A stretch of 64,000 nt of DNA, from contig NZ_JAATJC010000001.1 in assembly GCF_011927725.1 (NCBI RefSeq), positions 434,001 through 498,000 of the forward strand, given 5' to 3'. The translations under genes and the position numbers were made by a program. Below are positions 54,386 through 62,809 of this stretch, piece by piece. Each line of letters begins with the position of its first letter. Within the stretch, counting starts at the first letter, position 1. The notes below the pieces were generated by a model. That model worked only from the letters and a program-made list of their open reading frames with translations, was not told the origin of the DNA and did not search any database. This stretch comes from Sphingomonas kaistensis. GTDB taxonomy: Bacteria; Pseudomonadota; Alphaproteobacteria; Sphingomonadales; Sphingomonadaceae.

Positions 54386-54721
54386 CTAGCTCCTGCTGGT
54401 CGTGGACGCCCCAAGCTCGGGGCAGAAAAGATCGTGGAGAAGCGCCAGAACCTGCTGCGCCTTGGGGTCGCAGACGCTGTAGAAAACGGTCTGCGATTCC
54501 TTGCGGGTGGCGACGAGCCTCTCCTCGCGCAGCTTGGCGAGGTGTTGCGACAGGGCCGATTGACCCAGCCCGACGCGATCCTGCAGCTGCCCGACCGACA
54601 GCTCGCCCTCGGCCGCCAGGTGACAGAGCACCAGCAGCCGGCATTCGTTGGCCATCGACTTGAGCAGCCTCACGGCCTTCGCGGCCTGAGCACCGAATTG
54701 AGCGAGAAGCTCCGGATCCAT
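54386..54721 (-). CDS. bigR: ArsR-family persulfide-sensing repressor (BigR/SqrR type)
   Basis: A 111-residue winged-helix repressor from ATG 54721, preceded by GGAG. The HTH reads LSVGQLQDRVGLGQSALSQHLAKLREERLV. Cys residues lie in SMANECRLLVLCHLAA (C27 and C33) and LLHDLFCPELG (C99). The first region and the C-terminal Cys correspond to the pair that forms a polysulfide bridge in BigR and SqrR and so releases DNA. It leads the operon for the dioxygenase, YeeE pair, sulfur transferase and exporter and is probably autoregulated. Confidence 0.92.
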   Translation of the reverse strand: MDPELLAQFGAQAAKAVRLLKSMANECRLLVLCHLAAEGELSVGQLQDRVGLGQSALSQHLAKLREERLVATRKESQTVFYSVCDPKAQQVLALLHDLFCPELGASTTSRS

Positions 54722-54744
54722 GCGACTCTCCGTAAGAAGTCGCT

Positions 54745-54772
54745 TATTTAGGTTTTTCTTATATTAAGTCAA
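54745..54772 (-). promoter_or_regulatory. bigR operon promoter and AT-rich operator region
   Basis: On the minus strand TTGACT (54772-54767) and TAAATA (54750-54745) are 16 bases apart, 24 bases before the bigR ATG. The spacer carries CTTAATATAAG, a near-palindrome in an AT-rich island unlike the surrounding DNA, a plausible binding site for the regulator. Confidence 0.6.
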
Positions 54773-54839
54773 GCAGGCGGCAGGCGGCGCCGGAGAGCGG
54801 TCCTGATGCTGAGGACCGACATCGTCTATTCGGGGAAAA

Positions 54840-54930
54840 TGGCGGAGCGGGAGGGATTCGAACCCTCGATACGGTTTTGCCGTATACTCACTTTCCAGGC
54901 GAGCGCCTTCGACCACTCGGCCACCGCTCC
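54840..54930 (-). tRNA. tRNA-Ser (anticodon GGA)
   Basis: A 91-base type II tRNA read on the minus strand. The acceptor stem GGAGCGG pairs with CCGCTCC, followed by discriminator G and an encoded CCA (54842-54840). The D-loop contains TGGCCGAGTGG, the anticodon loop CTGGAAA gives GGA, the long variable arm is TATACGGCAAAACCGTAT-like and the T-arm is GGGTTCGAATCCC. It decodes UCC and UCU serine codons. It ends in TTTT-like sequence just downstream. Confidence 0.97.
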
Positions 54931-55022
54931 GCACTTGGTTGTGCCTGGACTGGGCGGGCTCTTAGGGGCTTGCAGCCAAAGGAACAACCCGGCTTGGGGC
55001 CTGCGCGCCCACGCGCTACACG

Positions 55023-55427
55023 GTGGCGATGCGTGCCTTCGGTCCTGCCCCCAGCCTCGGCGAAATCGAAGCGCTTGCCCGTGCGGCGCTGGATCGCCTG
55101 CCCGAACCGTTCCTGGCCACCGCGCGCGAGGTCGTCCTGCGGGTCGAGGAATATGCCGACGACGACACGCTGCGCGAGATGGGGATGGACGATCCCTACG
55201 AGCTGACCGGCCTCTACGTCGGCCGTCCCCTGACCGAGCGCAACGTCGATGAATCCGGCCGCTTCCCCGACCAGGTGTTCCTTTACCGCTCACCGATCCT
55301 GCTTGAATGGAGCGAAAGCGAGGAAACGCTCGAACACCTCGTCGCCCATATCCTGATCCACGAGATCGGGCATCATTTCGGGCTCAGCGACGAGGACATG
55401 AACGCTTTCGAGGAAGCCGCGGGTTGA
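55023..55427 (+). CDS. small zincin-like metallopeptidase
   Basis: A 134-residue protein starting at GTG 55023 or ATG 55029. The zinc motif HEIGHHFG (HExxH, about residues 114-121) lies near the C-terminus, preceded by LLEWSESEETLEHLVAHILI. The N-terminus (LARAALDRLPEPFLATAREVVLRVEEYAD) matches the small 'metallopeptidase family' proteins of about 120-135 residues. Soluble; substrate unknown. Its stop overlaps the TTG start of ccmA. Confidence 0.88.
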   Translation: MAMRAFGPAPSLGEIEALARAALDRLPEPFLATAREVVLRVEEYADDDTLREMGMDDPYELTGLYVGRPLTERNVDESGRFPDQVFLYRSPILLEWSESEETLEHLVAHILIHEIGHHFGLSDEDMNAFEEAAG

Positions 55428-55984
55428 GCCTGCTCGCCTTGCACAATGTCGCCTGCTGGCGCGGCGGGCGGCTGTTGTTCGACGGCCTGGACCTCGTCCT
55501 GCAGGCGGGCGACGCGATGCTGGTGACCGGGCCCAACGGCACCGGCAAATCGAGCCTCCTGCGCCTCGCCGCCGGGCTGCTCCGGCCGCTTGGCGGAAGG
55601 GTCGAGGCCGCCCGCTGCGCGCTCGCCGACGAACGCCCCGCGCTCGATCCCGAACTGCCGCTCGCCGCGGCGCTGGCCTTCTGGGCGCCGGCCGGCGGCG
55701 CTGTCCCCGCGGCCCTCACGGCGGCCGGGCTCGACGCGCTGGCCGAGGTCCCGGTCAGGCTGCTCTCGACCGGCCAGCTGCGGCGCGCCTCGCTGGCCCG
55801 GGTGAGCCTCAGCGGCGCGCCCTTGTGGCTGCTCGACGAGCCGGCCAACGGCCTCGACGCCGGGTCGCTCGACCTCCTCGCGGCGCTGGTCGCACGTCAC
55901 CTAGCGGACGGCGGGGCGATCCTTGCCGCATCGCACCAGCCGCTCGGCGGGGCCCGGTGGCAGACGCTGGAGCTGGCGCGGTGA
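55424..55984 (+). CDS. ccmA: heme exporter ATP-binding protein CcmA
   Basis: A 186-residue ABC ATPase of the cytochrome c maturation system I, where CcmABCD release holo-CcmE. The TTG start at 55424 overlaps the previous stop. Walker A is GPNGTGKSS, the signature LSTGQLRRASLAR and Walker B LWLLDEPANGLD, with the switch His in AASHQP. Coupled by GTGA to ccmB. The other ccm genes are not adjacent. Confidence 0.93.
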   Translation: MSLLALHNVACWRGGRLLFDGLDLVLQAGDAMLVTGPNGTGKSSLLRLAAGLLRPLGGRVEAARCALADERPALDPELPLAAALAFWAPAGGAVPAALTAAGLDALAEVPVRLLSTGQLRRASLARVSLSGAPLWLLDEPANGLDAGSLDLLAALVARHLADGGAILAASHQPLGGARWQTLELAR

Positions 55985-56619
55985 TCGGCCGGCTGATCCG
56001 CCGCGACCTGCGCCGCACGCTCACCGGCAATGCGCTGCTTCCGATCCTGTTCTTCCTGCTGGTCGCGGCGATGATGCCGTTCGCGGTGGGGCCCGACGCG
56101 AAGCTGCTCGGACGGGTCGGCCCGGGCCTGCTGTGGGTCGCCGCGCTGACCGCCGCCCTGCTCCCGATCGAGCGGCTGGTCGAGCCCGACCGCGCTTCGG
56201 GCCACCTCGACCAATTGGCGCTTGCCGGGCTGCGGATGGAGGAAGTCGCCTTCGCGCGGATGGTCGCCCACTGGCTCGGCTTAGGACCGCCGCTGCTGAT
56301 CGCGGCTTTTCCCGCCTCCGCCCTGCTCGGCATGTCGGGGGAAGCACTGGCGCGGACGCTGCTGACGCTGGCGATCGGGACCCCCGGGCTCGCCGCCCTC
56401 GCCGTCGCCGTCGCCAGCATGACCGCCGGGCTGCGACAGGCTTCGGCCTTGGGCGCGCTGCTGCTTCTGCCGCTCGCCATTCCCTTGCTGATCTTCGCCG
56501 CTTCCGCCGCCGGCGACCCGCGCGCCGGTGCGTTGCAGCTCGAAGCCGCCGTCAGCCTGTTCCTGGTCGTCGGAGCGCCGTTCGTCGCCGGAGCGGCGCT
56601 GCGGGCGGCGCGGACCTGA
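55981..56619 (+). CDS. ccmB: heme exporter permease CcmB
   Basis: A 212-residue permease with six membrane helices from GTG 55981. RRDLRRTLTGNALLPILFFLLVAAMMPFAVGPD at the N-terminus is the CcmB signature, with ALLPIERLVEPDRASGHLDQLALAGL and the C-terminal LPLAIPLLIFA. It works with CcmA. ccmC, ccmD and ccmE do not follow; the next gene is on the other strand 24 bp away. Confidence 0.93.
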   Translation: MIGRLIRRDLRRTLTGNALLPILFFLLVAAMMPFAVGPDAKLLGRVGPGLLWVAALTAALLPIERLVEPDRASGHLDQLALAGLRMEEVAFARMVAHWLGLGPPLLIAAFPASALLGMSGEALARTLLTLAIGTPGLAALAVAVASMTAGLRQASALGALLLLPLAIPLLIFAASAAGDPRAGALQLEAAVSLFLVVGAPFVAGAALRAART

Positions 56620-56643
56620 TCGCCGGCCCTCCGGGCCTGTGGC

Positions 56644-57507
56644 CTAGTCCCGCACCCAGCGCGCGAACAGCGCGGTCGGCAGGAGCAGGCCCCGGGCCTC
56701 CTCGCGCATCGCCATCTCGCCGACCTCGATCCGGCCGCCGAGGTGGCCAAGCGTCTGCCGCAGCAGTTCGCCCAGGCTGATGGCGCTCATCCGCACGGCA
56801 TAGACGGTCAGCACCAGGAACCGGCTGTTCTCGTCGAGCAGGCGGCCGCAATCCTCGATCAGGCCGGGCAGATGCTCTTCCAGCCGCCACACCTCGCCGG
56901 TCGGGCCGCGCCCGAATTTGGGCGGATCGAGCAGGATCCCATCATAGCGCCGCCCCCGCCGCACTTCGCGCGCGGTGAACTTGGCGGCGTCGTCGATCAT
57001 CCAGCGGACCGGCCGCTCGTCGAGTTCGGAAAGGTGGGCGTTGTTCTTGCCCTGCTCGACGCTCTTCTTGGACGCGTCGACGTGGGTCAGCTTGGCCCCC
57101 GCCTCGCTCAACAGCAGAGTGCCGACGCCGGTATAGCCGAACAGGTTCATGATCTCCGCGCCCTCGGAGCGGGCCCGCATCCAGTCCCATTGCGGGGCCA
57201 TGTCGGGGAAGAAGGCGAGGTGGCGGAAAGGGGTCAGGCTGGCTTCGAAGCGGACGCCGTCGCGGCTGAGCGGCCAGCTGCGCGGGACCGGGCGGTGCTG
57301 GACCCAGCGCCCGCCGCCGTCCTCGTCGCTGCCGGGCACGAAGGTCGCATCCGGGTCCCAATCGTCGCGCGCCGGCGCCCACATCGCCTGCGGCTCGGGC
57401 CGGACCACGCGGATGTGGCCGTAGCGCTCATATTTGGCGCCGTTGCCGCAGTCGATCAGGCCCCAGTCGGCCCACGGCTCGGCGATGATGGTCAGAAGGT
57501 CACTCAT
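56644..57507 (-). CDS. class I SAM-dependent methyltransferase (RlmI/RlmK-like)
   Basis: A 287-residue methyltransferase. The SAM-binding motif is IMNLFGYTGVGTLLLSEAGAKLTHVDASKKSVEQGKNN. The catalytic motif is GILLDPPKFGRGPTGE (LDPPKF), typical of the RlmI/RlmK 23S rRNA cytosine/guanosine methyltransferase group, though a PUA domain is absent. The ATG overlaps the M16 peptidase stop. The target RNA is not predictable. Confidence 0.87.
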   Translation of the reverse strand: MSDLLTIIAEPWADWGLIDCGNGAKYERYGHIRVVRPEPQAMWAPARDDWDPDATFVPGSDEDGGGRWVQHRPVPRSWPLSRDGVRFEASLTPFRHLAFFPDMAPQWDWMRARSEGAEIMNLFGYTGVGTLLLSEAGAKLTHVDASKKSVEQGKNNAHLSELDERPVRWMIDDAAKFTAREVRRGRRYDGILLDPPKFGRGPTGEVWRLEEHLPGLIEDCGRLLDENSRFLVLTVYAVRMSAISLGELLRQTLGHLGGRIEVGEMAMREEARGLLLPTALFARWVRD

Positions 57508-58730
57508 GCCGCTTTCGCCGCCGCCACGCCGAAGGTCGCCCGTGCCGGCGCCCCGGCCAGCATCCGGGCGCCCGCCGCGCGGACCTGCTCGACCGTCAGC
57601 GCCGCAAGCCGCTGCCCCAGTTCCTCGCGTCCGATCAACCGGCCATGCACCAGCCACTGCCGCGCCGCCTGCGCGGCCTGGCCCCACGGAGTCTCGAGCG
57701 CCATTGCCTGTCCGGCGCGGACCTGGATCCGGGCGCGATCCAGTTCGCGCTGCTCGAGCCCTGCCGCGGTCTGATGCAGCACGTCCTCGATCAGCGCCTG
57801 CGCGGCCCGGGCCTGGGCGCGAGCGGTTGCGGCATGCACGTGAAGAAGCCCGACCTCGTCATGGCCGTGGAGGCCCGCGCTGACGGTGTAGGCAAGGCCG
57901 CGGTCCTCGCGCACCGCCTGGAACAGCCGCGACGACGCGCCGCCGCCGGCGATATCGGCGAACAGCCGCGCGGCGAGATAATCATCGGCCTTCTGGCCCG
58001 GCCCGGCATAGGCCAGGGTGATCTGCGCCTGGTCGGCCTTGGCTTTCTCGTGCCGCGCCGCTGCGGTGAAGCGGGCGGGCGCGGCGTCGGGGGCGGACCC
58101 GCCGCCGAGCGCCCCCAGATACCGCTGGGCGAGCGCGACCACCGCGTCATGCTCCACTGCACCCGCAGCGCTCAGCACCATCGAGGCCCCGCGATAATGA
58201 CGGTCGCGCCAGGCGAACAGGTCGGCTTCCCGGATCGCCCGGACGCTTTCCTCGCTGCCGAGGATCGAGCGGCCGAGCGCCTGGCCGGAAAAGGCCTGGC
58301 TCCACAGATGGTCGAAGATGATGTCGGACGGCGTATCCTCGGCCTCGGCCAGTTCCTGCAGAACGACCTCCGCCTCGCGTTCCAGTTCGGCCGCTTCGAA
58401 GGCCGGCCGGCAGACGAGGTCGCCGATCAACTCGACGGCCAGGCCGACATGGTCGCTCAGCACCGCGGCGGTGAAGCTGGTCTGGTCGCGCTCGGTGCAG
58501 GCGTTGAGTTCGCCGCCAACATCCTCGATCGCTTCGGAGATTTGCCGTGCCGAGCGCCCGCCCGCGCCCTTGAAGACCATGTGCTCGAACAGGTGGGCGA
58601 GGCCGTTCAGCCTCTCCTCCTCGTGACGCGAGCCGACGTCGGCGAACAGCGCGATGCTGGCGGTCTCAAGCCCCGGCATCGGCCGGGTGATGACGGTCAG
58701 GCCGTTGGCGAGGGTTGCGATCTGCGTCAC
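57504..58730 (-). CDS. M16-family zinc metallopeptidase
   Basis: A 408-residue insulinase-family peptidase from GTG 58730 (VTQIATLANGLTVITRPMPG). The inverted zinc motif HxxEH is HLFEHMVFKG (about residues 47-56). The third ligand lies in LQELAEAEDTPSD, and the N-terminal domain ends in ILGSEESV. The C-terminal domain carries RGLAYTVSAGLHGH. It resembles mitochondrial-processing-peptidase-beta-like bacterial enzymes. It sits in the oxidase-assembly block with GTGA coupling to SURF1. Confidence 0.93.
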   Translation of the reverse strand: MTQIATLANGLTVITRPMPGLETASIALFADVGSRHEEERLNGLAHLFEHMVFKGAGGRSARQISEAIEDVGGELNACTERDQTSFTAAVLSDHVGLAVELIGDLVCRPAFEAAELEREAEVVLQELAEAEDTPSDIIFDHLWSQAFSGQALGRSILGSEESVRAIREADLFAWRDRHYRGASMVLSAAGAVEHDAVVALAQRYLGALGGGSAPDAAPARFTAAARHEKAKADQAQITLAYAGPGQKADDYLAARLFADIAGGGASSRLFQAVREDRGLAYTVSAGLHGHDEVGLLHVHAATARAQARAAQALIEDVLHQTAAGLEQRELDRARIQVRAGQAMALETPWGQAAQAARQWLVHGRLIGREELGQRLAALTVEQVRAAGARMLAGAPARATFGVAAAKAA

Positions 58731-59323
58731 GCCGCGCGCCTCCGCAGGGCCAGCACGTAGATGACCAGCGCGATGGCGGCGAAGGCGAACCATTGCACAG
58801 CATAGCTGCGGTGATTGTTGGGAATGCCCTCGAGGTCGGCCGGAGGATTGGCGGCAAGGCCGGCTAGCGGCGGGTTGGCGACCACCATCGTCCCCGCGGG
58901 ACTGCGATCGAACAACTGGCGAAGCAGTGACCGGCTGTCGGGTGCCTGCGCGAGATAGCCGAGCACCGGCCCGCCAGCCCAGGCCGAGGTCGGTGAAGGC
59001 TGGCGCACCGTGCCAAGCTGCACCGGAAGCGGCGCCGACAGACCGGCCGCGCAATCGGCAATCACGCGAAAGCCGAACTTGCCCGCGCCCGCCAGCCGCG
59101 TCGGGGAACTGCCCGCGCAGTCGACCCGCACCGGGCGAAACAGATTGGCCTGCAGGTCGAGATCGCGGGTCACCGCGGCCGGGGCGGCCCGGACGTTGGC
59201 AGCAATCCGCGCGATGGCGGCTTCCTTTTCGTCCGCACGGCCGAGTTGCCAGATCCCCAGTCCGACCATCGTCGCGACCGCGAGCAAGACAATCAGGGTA
59301 GCGAAGATGGGAGGGCGCTTCAC
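58727..59323 (-). CDS. SURF1-family cytochrome oxidase assembly protein
   Basis: A 198-residue protein from GTG 59323 (MKRPPIFATLIVLLAVATMV), with membrane helices at about 7-27 and 175-192 and a periplasmic domain between. SURF1 features are LGIWQLGRADEKEA at the start, VQLGTVRQ and NNHRSYAVQWFAFAAIALVIYV at the C-terminus. SURF1 helps insert heme a into subunit I of aa3 oxidase. Coupled by GTGA to the M16 gene. Confidence 0.92.
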   Translation of the reverse strand: MKRPPIFATLIVLLAVATMVGLGIWQLGRADEKEAAIARIAANVRAAPAAVTRDLDLQANLFRPVRVDCAGSSPTRLAGAGKFGFRVIADCAAGLSAPLPVQLGTVRQPSPTSAWAGGPVLGYLAQAPDSRSLLRQLFDRSPAGTMVVANPPLAGLAANPPADLEGIPNNHRSYAVQWFAFAAIALVIYVLALRRRAA

Positions 59324-59688
59324 CGGACCGGCCGTCCTTCGTGGGCGGCGTTGCGATATTCGGCGCCGAGCAGCCACGCCTTCGCCAGCCGAAGCCCGCC
59401 CACCGTCAGGGCGGCGCCGACCGGCAGCCAGACGAGGTGCACCCACCAGGCCGGCTCGAACGAGGCATCGACCACCAGCGCACCGACCACCAGCACCGCG
59501 CCGACGATCAGGATCAGGAACGCCGCCGGTCCGTCGCCGACGTTGAATTGCGAGAAATCGAGGCCGCACTGGTTGCAGCGCTCCGCAAAACGAACAGGGC
59601 CGGCAAATAGCCGGCCCTTCTCGCAAGCGGGGCAGGTCCCGGCGAGCCACTGGCCCGCCGAGCCGCCAGGGCTGGTCAGCCGTGCCAC
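59320..59688 (-). CDS. DUF983 zinc-ribbon membrane protein
   Basis: A 122-residue protein. The N-terminal zinc ribbon CPACEKG...CNQCGLDF and two following hydrophobic helices (AFLILIVGAVLVVGALVV and LVWLPVGAALTVGGL) define DUF983, always near the cox genes in Alphaproteobacteria. The GTG at 59688 (VARLTSP) overlaps the subunit III stop. A GTG at 59709 would add seven residues. The role is unknown but linked to oxidase assembly by position. Confidence 0.88.
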   Translation of the reverse strand: MARLTSPGGSAGQWLAGTCPACEKGRLFAGPVRFAERCNQCGLDFSQFNVGDGPAAFLILIVGAVLVVGALVVDASFEPAWWVHLVWLPVGAALTVGGLRLAKAWLLGAEYRNAAHEGRPVR

Positions 59689-60506
59689 TCGGCGCCCCAG
59701 CCACCCCACAGGTAGATGGAGACGAACAGGAACAGCCAGACGACGTCGACGAAGTGCCAGTACCAGGCGGCCGCCTCGAAGCCGAAATGCTTCTGCGGGG
59801 TGAAGTCGCCCTTCACCGCGCGGACGTAGCAGACGATCAGGAAGATGGTGCCGATCAGCACGTGCGCGCCGTGGAAGCCGGTCGCCATCATGAAGGTCGA
59901 GCCATAGACGTTGCCGCCGCTGGCGCTGACGAAGCCGAACGGCGCGTGGGCATATTCATAGGCCTGGATGGCGCTGAAGATGACGCCCAGCACGATCGTC
60001 GCGAGCAGGCCGTTCTTCAGCCCCTGGCGATCGCCGTTGATCAGCGAATGGTGGGCCCAGGTTACCGTGGTGCCCGAGCACAGCAGGATCAGGGTGTTGA
60101 GCAGCGGGAAGCCGAGCGGGTTGATGACCGGCATGTCCTTGGGCGGCCAGACGCCGCCGACGCTTTCCACCGCGCTGGGGAACAGGGCATTGTCGAAGAA
60201 GGCCCAGAACCAGGCAAGGAAGAACATCACTTCCGAGGCGATGAACAGGATCATCCCGTAGCGCAGGTGAAGCTGCACGATCGGGGTGTGGTCGCCCGCA
60301 TGGCTTTCATGCACCACGTCGCGCCACCAGCTGAACATGGTCAGCAGGACGCCCGACAGGCCGGCCAGCAGGACGAACTTGCCGTAGGGGTTGTCGTGCA
60401 TCCACAGCACGCCGCCGGCGGCCAGCGCGAGCGCCGAAAAGCTTCCGATCAGCGGCCAGAGGCTGGGCGGAAGGATGTGATACGGATGGTTGCGGGTCGC
60501 GGCCAT
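59676..60506 (-). CDS. coxC: cytochrome c oxidase subunit III
   Basis: A 276-residue membrane protein with seven helices, starting MAATRNHPYHILPPSLWPLI. Conserved: NPYGKF, WWRDVVHES, LRYGMILFIASEVMFFLAWFWAFF, SSGTTVTWAHHSLI-like CSGTTVTWAHH, GFHGAHVLIGTIF and AAWYWHFVDVVWLFLFVSIYLWG. Part of the aa3-type oxidase that reduces oxygen at the end of the respiratory chain. Subunits I and II are not encoded within the window. Confidence 0.97.
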   Translation of the reverse strand: MAATRNHPYHILPPSLWPLIGSFSALALAAGGVLWMHDNPYGKFVLLAGLSGVLLTMFSWWRDVVHESHAGDHTPIVQLHLRYGMILFIASEVMFFLAWFWAFFDNALFPSAVESVGGVWPPKDMPVINPLGFPLLNTLILLCSGTTVTWAHHSLINGDRQGLKNGLLATIVLGVIFSAIQAYEYAHAPFGFVSASGGNVYGSTFMMATGFHGAHVLIGTIFLIVCYVRAVKGDFTPQKHFGFEAAAWYWHFVDVVWLFLFVSIYLWGGWGAEWHG

Positions 60507-60549
60507 GGGTCCTCGAAAGCTTGTCGCTTAACTGATGATGGACCGCGCT

Positions 60550-61122
60550 CTAGCGGGCCTCTGCGCGCTTTTCCACCGGGTAAAAGGTGTAGGAAAGCGT
60601 GATCTCCTCGATGTGGCGCGTCGCGGGGTCGGTGCGGATCTTCGGATCGACGAAGAACACCACCGGCATTTCGACCTTTTGCCCACCGTGGAGCGTCTGC
60701 TCGGTGAAGCAGAAGCACTCCAGCTTGCTGAAATATTGCCCGGCGATGGCCGGGGTCACGTTGAAGCTGGCGGTGCCCGTGCTTTCGCGCGCGGTCAGGT
60801 TCTTGGCGGTGTAATAGGTGACGATCCGGGCACCCGGGACGACCTTCGTCTTGTTGGTTTCGGGCTTGAACGTCCACGGCAGGGCCGAATTGACGTTGCC
60901 GTCGAAACGCACGCCGACCGGGGCCAGCGCGGCCTGCGCGCCCGGGGCGGCATCGGCCCGCATCGTGGTCCCGCCGAAGCCCGTCACCTGGCAGAAGATC
61001 CGGTACAGCGGCACGGACGCATAGGCGAGGCCGACCATGAACAGCACGAACAGCACCGCGCGGCCCGCGACCTTGCGGTTCCTGGCGGCGAGATCGTCCT
61101 TGGCCACGGTCGCGGTGGTCAC
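60550..61122 (-). CDS. ctaG: cytochrome c oxidase assembly protein CtaG/Cox11
   Basis: A 190-residue copper chaperone from GTG 61122 ([17 protein letters not shown]), anchored by one N-terminal helix (AVLFVLFMVGLAYASVPLYRIFC). The copper-binding motif is CFCF (LECFCFTEQ, about residues 135-138), and VFFVDPKIRTDP and ITLSYTFYP close the domain. It inserts CuB into subunit I. Its start overlaps the small upstream protein by GTGA. Confidence 0.95.
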   Translation of the reverse strand: MTTATVAKDDLAARNRKVAGRAVLFVLFMVGLAYASVPLYRIFCQVTGFGGTTMRADAAPGAQAALAPVGVRFDGNVNSALPWTFKPETNKTKVVPGARIVTYYTAKNLTARESTGTASFNVTPAIAGQYFSKLECFCFTEQTLHGGQKVEMPVVFFVDPKIRTDPATRHIEEITLSYTFYPVEKRAEAR

Positions 61123-61247
61123 CGGTTCACCGTCATCTTGGCGATGGTCACCGCAAAGGTCAGCGCGATGAACGCGAACAGCAGGATCGCGGTGACCCGC
61201 GCCGCCTTGCGCTGCCGGGCGCGCACGACCTCGTCTTCCGGGCTCAC
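61119..61247 (-). CDS. small membrane protein in the cox locus (42 aa)
   Basis: A 42-residue protein from GTG 61247, beginning [20 protein letters not shown], with one hydrophobic helix (about 20-37, [18 protein letters not shown]) and a basic N-terminal half. It is coupled by GTGA to heme o synthase upstream and to Cox11 downstream. Similar tiny proteins, sometimes called CoxF, sit between ctaB and ctaG in other sphingomonads. The function is unproven. Confidence 0.85.
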   Translation of the reverse strand: MSPEDEVVRARQRKAARVTAILLFAFIALTFAVTIAKMTVNR

Positions 61248-62143
61248 AGGAAACGATCCACGACGAGGGCTCCGAACACGGCGAATTGGTAAAGGATGGA
61301 GAATTTGAACAGCGCCTTTTCCGGGCCCATGCCGGCCGGCTCGGTCGCCTTGTTGGCGAGCACCCGCAGGCTCAGCACCAGGAAGACCGCGCTCAGAACG
61401 CTTGCGACCACGCCGTAGAAGGCGCCGGTAAGGCCTAGCGGCCAGGGCGCGACGGCCACCGCCACCATGGGAAGGGTGTAGAGTGCGATCTGCCGCCGAG
61501 TCGTCTCGAACCCAGCGACCACCGGAAGCATCGGCACGCCGGCATTGGCGTAATCGGTCTTCACGAACAGGCTGAGCGCCCAGAAGTGCGGCGGCGTCCA
61601 CAGGAAGATGTTGAGGAACAGCAGCACCGGCAGGAGTTCGACCTTGCCCGTCGCCGCGACCCAGCCGATCAGCGGCGGAAAGGCCCCGGCGGCGCCGCCG
61701 ATCACGATGTTCTGCGGCGTGCGGCGCTTCAGCCAGGCGGTGTAGATCACTGCATAGAAGAAGATGCTGAAAGCAAGGATGCCGGCAGCCAGGTGATTGG
61801 CGGCAAGGTCCATCAGCACCACGCTGCCAAGGCACAGGCCGACCGCGAACTGGAAGGCGGTCTCGGGCTTCAGGCGCCCGCCCGGAAGCGGCCGCTTGGC
61901 GGTGCGCTTCATCTTGGCGTCGATGTCCGCCTCGTACCACATGTTGAGCGCGCCCGCCCCGCCCGCGCCGACCGCGATGCACAGGACGGCGGTGAACGCC
62001 AATACCGGGTGCATCGAGCCCGGGGCCGCAAGCAGCCCGCACAGGCCGGTGAACACCACCAGCGTCATGACGCGCGGCTTGGTCAGCGCGAACAGGTCGC
62101 GCCAGTCGGCCGGAAGGTCGTGGGTTTGGACAGCGGTGCTCAT
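61244..62143 (-). CDS. ctaB: protoheme IX farnesyltransferase (heme o synthase)
   Basis: UbiA-family membrane enzyme of 299 residues that adds farnesyl to heme b, the first step to heme a. Nine helices. Motifs: [42 protein letters not shown] (Asp-rich prenyl-diphosphate site), and [26 protein letters not shown]. First gene of the assembly operon here; the divergent cyclophilin gene starts 57 bp upstream. Confidence 0.96.
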   Translation of the reverse strand: MSTAVQTHDLPADWRDLFALTKPRVMTLVVFTGLCGLLAAPGSMHPVLAFTAVLCIAVGAGGAGALNMWYEADIDAKMKRTAKRPLPGGRLKPETAFQFAVGLCLGSVVLMDLAANHLAAGILAFSIFFYAVIYTAWLKRRTPQNIVIGGAAGAFPPLIGWVAATGKVELLPVLLFLNIFLWTPPHFWALSLFVKTDYANAGVPMLPVVAGFETTRRQIALYTLPMVAVAVAPWPLGLTGAFYGVVASVLSAVFLVLSLRVLANKATEPAGMGPEKALFKFSILYQFAVFGALVVDRFL

Positions 62144-62200
62144 GATTCAGGCGCCTATAGGCCTCTTTGCTCCCCTGCGGAAGCAGCTAGACTAGAGGCC

Positions 62201-62809
62201 ATGATCAACCGAATCGTTCTTGCTTTCAGCGCCTTGGCGCTTCTTGTCCCGGTTTCGGCCGCAGCACAGACCCCCACGGCGCCGGCTGCTGCCACGGCGG
62301 AGGCCAAGGCGGACATCGTCCATGTCCGGCTCGATACCGCCAAGGGGCCGATCCTGCTCGCGCTCGACCGTGGCCGGGCGCCGCTGACGGTCGCCAATTT
62401 CCTCCGCTACGTCGATGCCCGGCGCTATGATGGAATCAGCTTCTACCGGGCGATGCCTTATGGCGAGGGCAATGGGCTGATCCAGGCCGGAATCACCAAG
62501 GACGCCCGCCTGCTGTTCCCGCCGATCGCGCACGAGCCGTCCAGCAAGACCGGCATCAAGCATGAGCCCGGAACCATCCTGCTCGCCAATGCCGGCCCCG
62601 GCACCGGGCGCAGCGAATTCTTCATCACCCTGGGCGCCATTCCCTTTGGCGAGGATTTCGCGCCGTTCGGCAAGGTGGTCGAGGGGATGGAGGTGGTGAA
62701 AGCGATCTTCGCTTCGCCGGTCGATCCCGACAAGGGCGCCGGACCGATGAAGGGCCAGATGCTCTCGCCTCAGGTTCTGATCCGCACGACCCGGACCGTA
62801 ACGCCCTAA
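62201..62809 (+). CDS. exported cyclophilin-type peptidyl-prolyl isomerase
   Basis: A 202-residue protein. The signal peptide MINRIVLAFSALALLVPVSA is cut near AAAQ (residue 23). A cyclophilin domain follows: TVANFLRYVDARRYDGISFYRAM, IQAGITKDA, GTILLANAGPGTGRSEFFITLG and FGKVVEGMEVV. It catalyses prolyl isomerisation in periplasmic folding. AGAGGCC lies just upstream of the ATG. Its stop overlaps that of the J-domain gene. Confidence 0.92.
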   Translation: MINRIVLAFSALALLVPVSAAAQTPTAPAAATAEAKADIVHVRLDTAKGPILLALDRGRAPLTVANFLRYVDARRYDGISFYRAMPYGEGNGLIQAGITKDARLLFPPIAHEPSSKTGIKHEPGTILLANAGPGTGRSEFFITLGAIPFGEDFAPFGKVVEGMEVVKAIFASPVDPDKGAGPMKGQMLSPQVLIRTTRTVTP

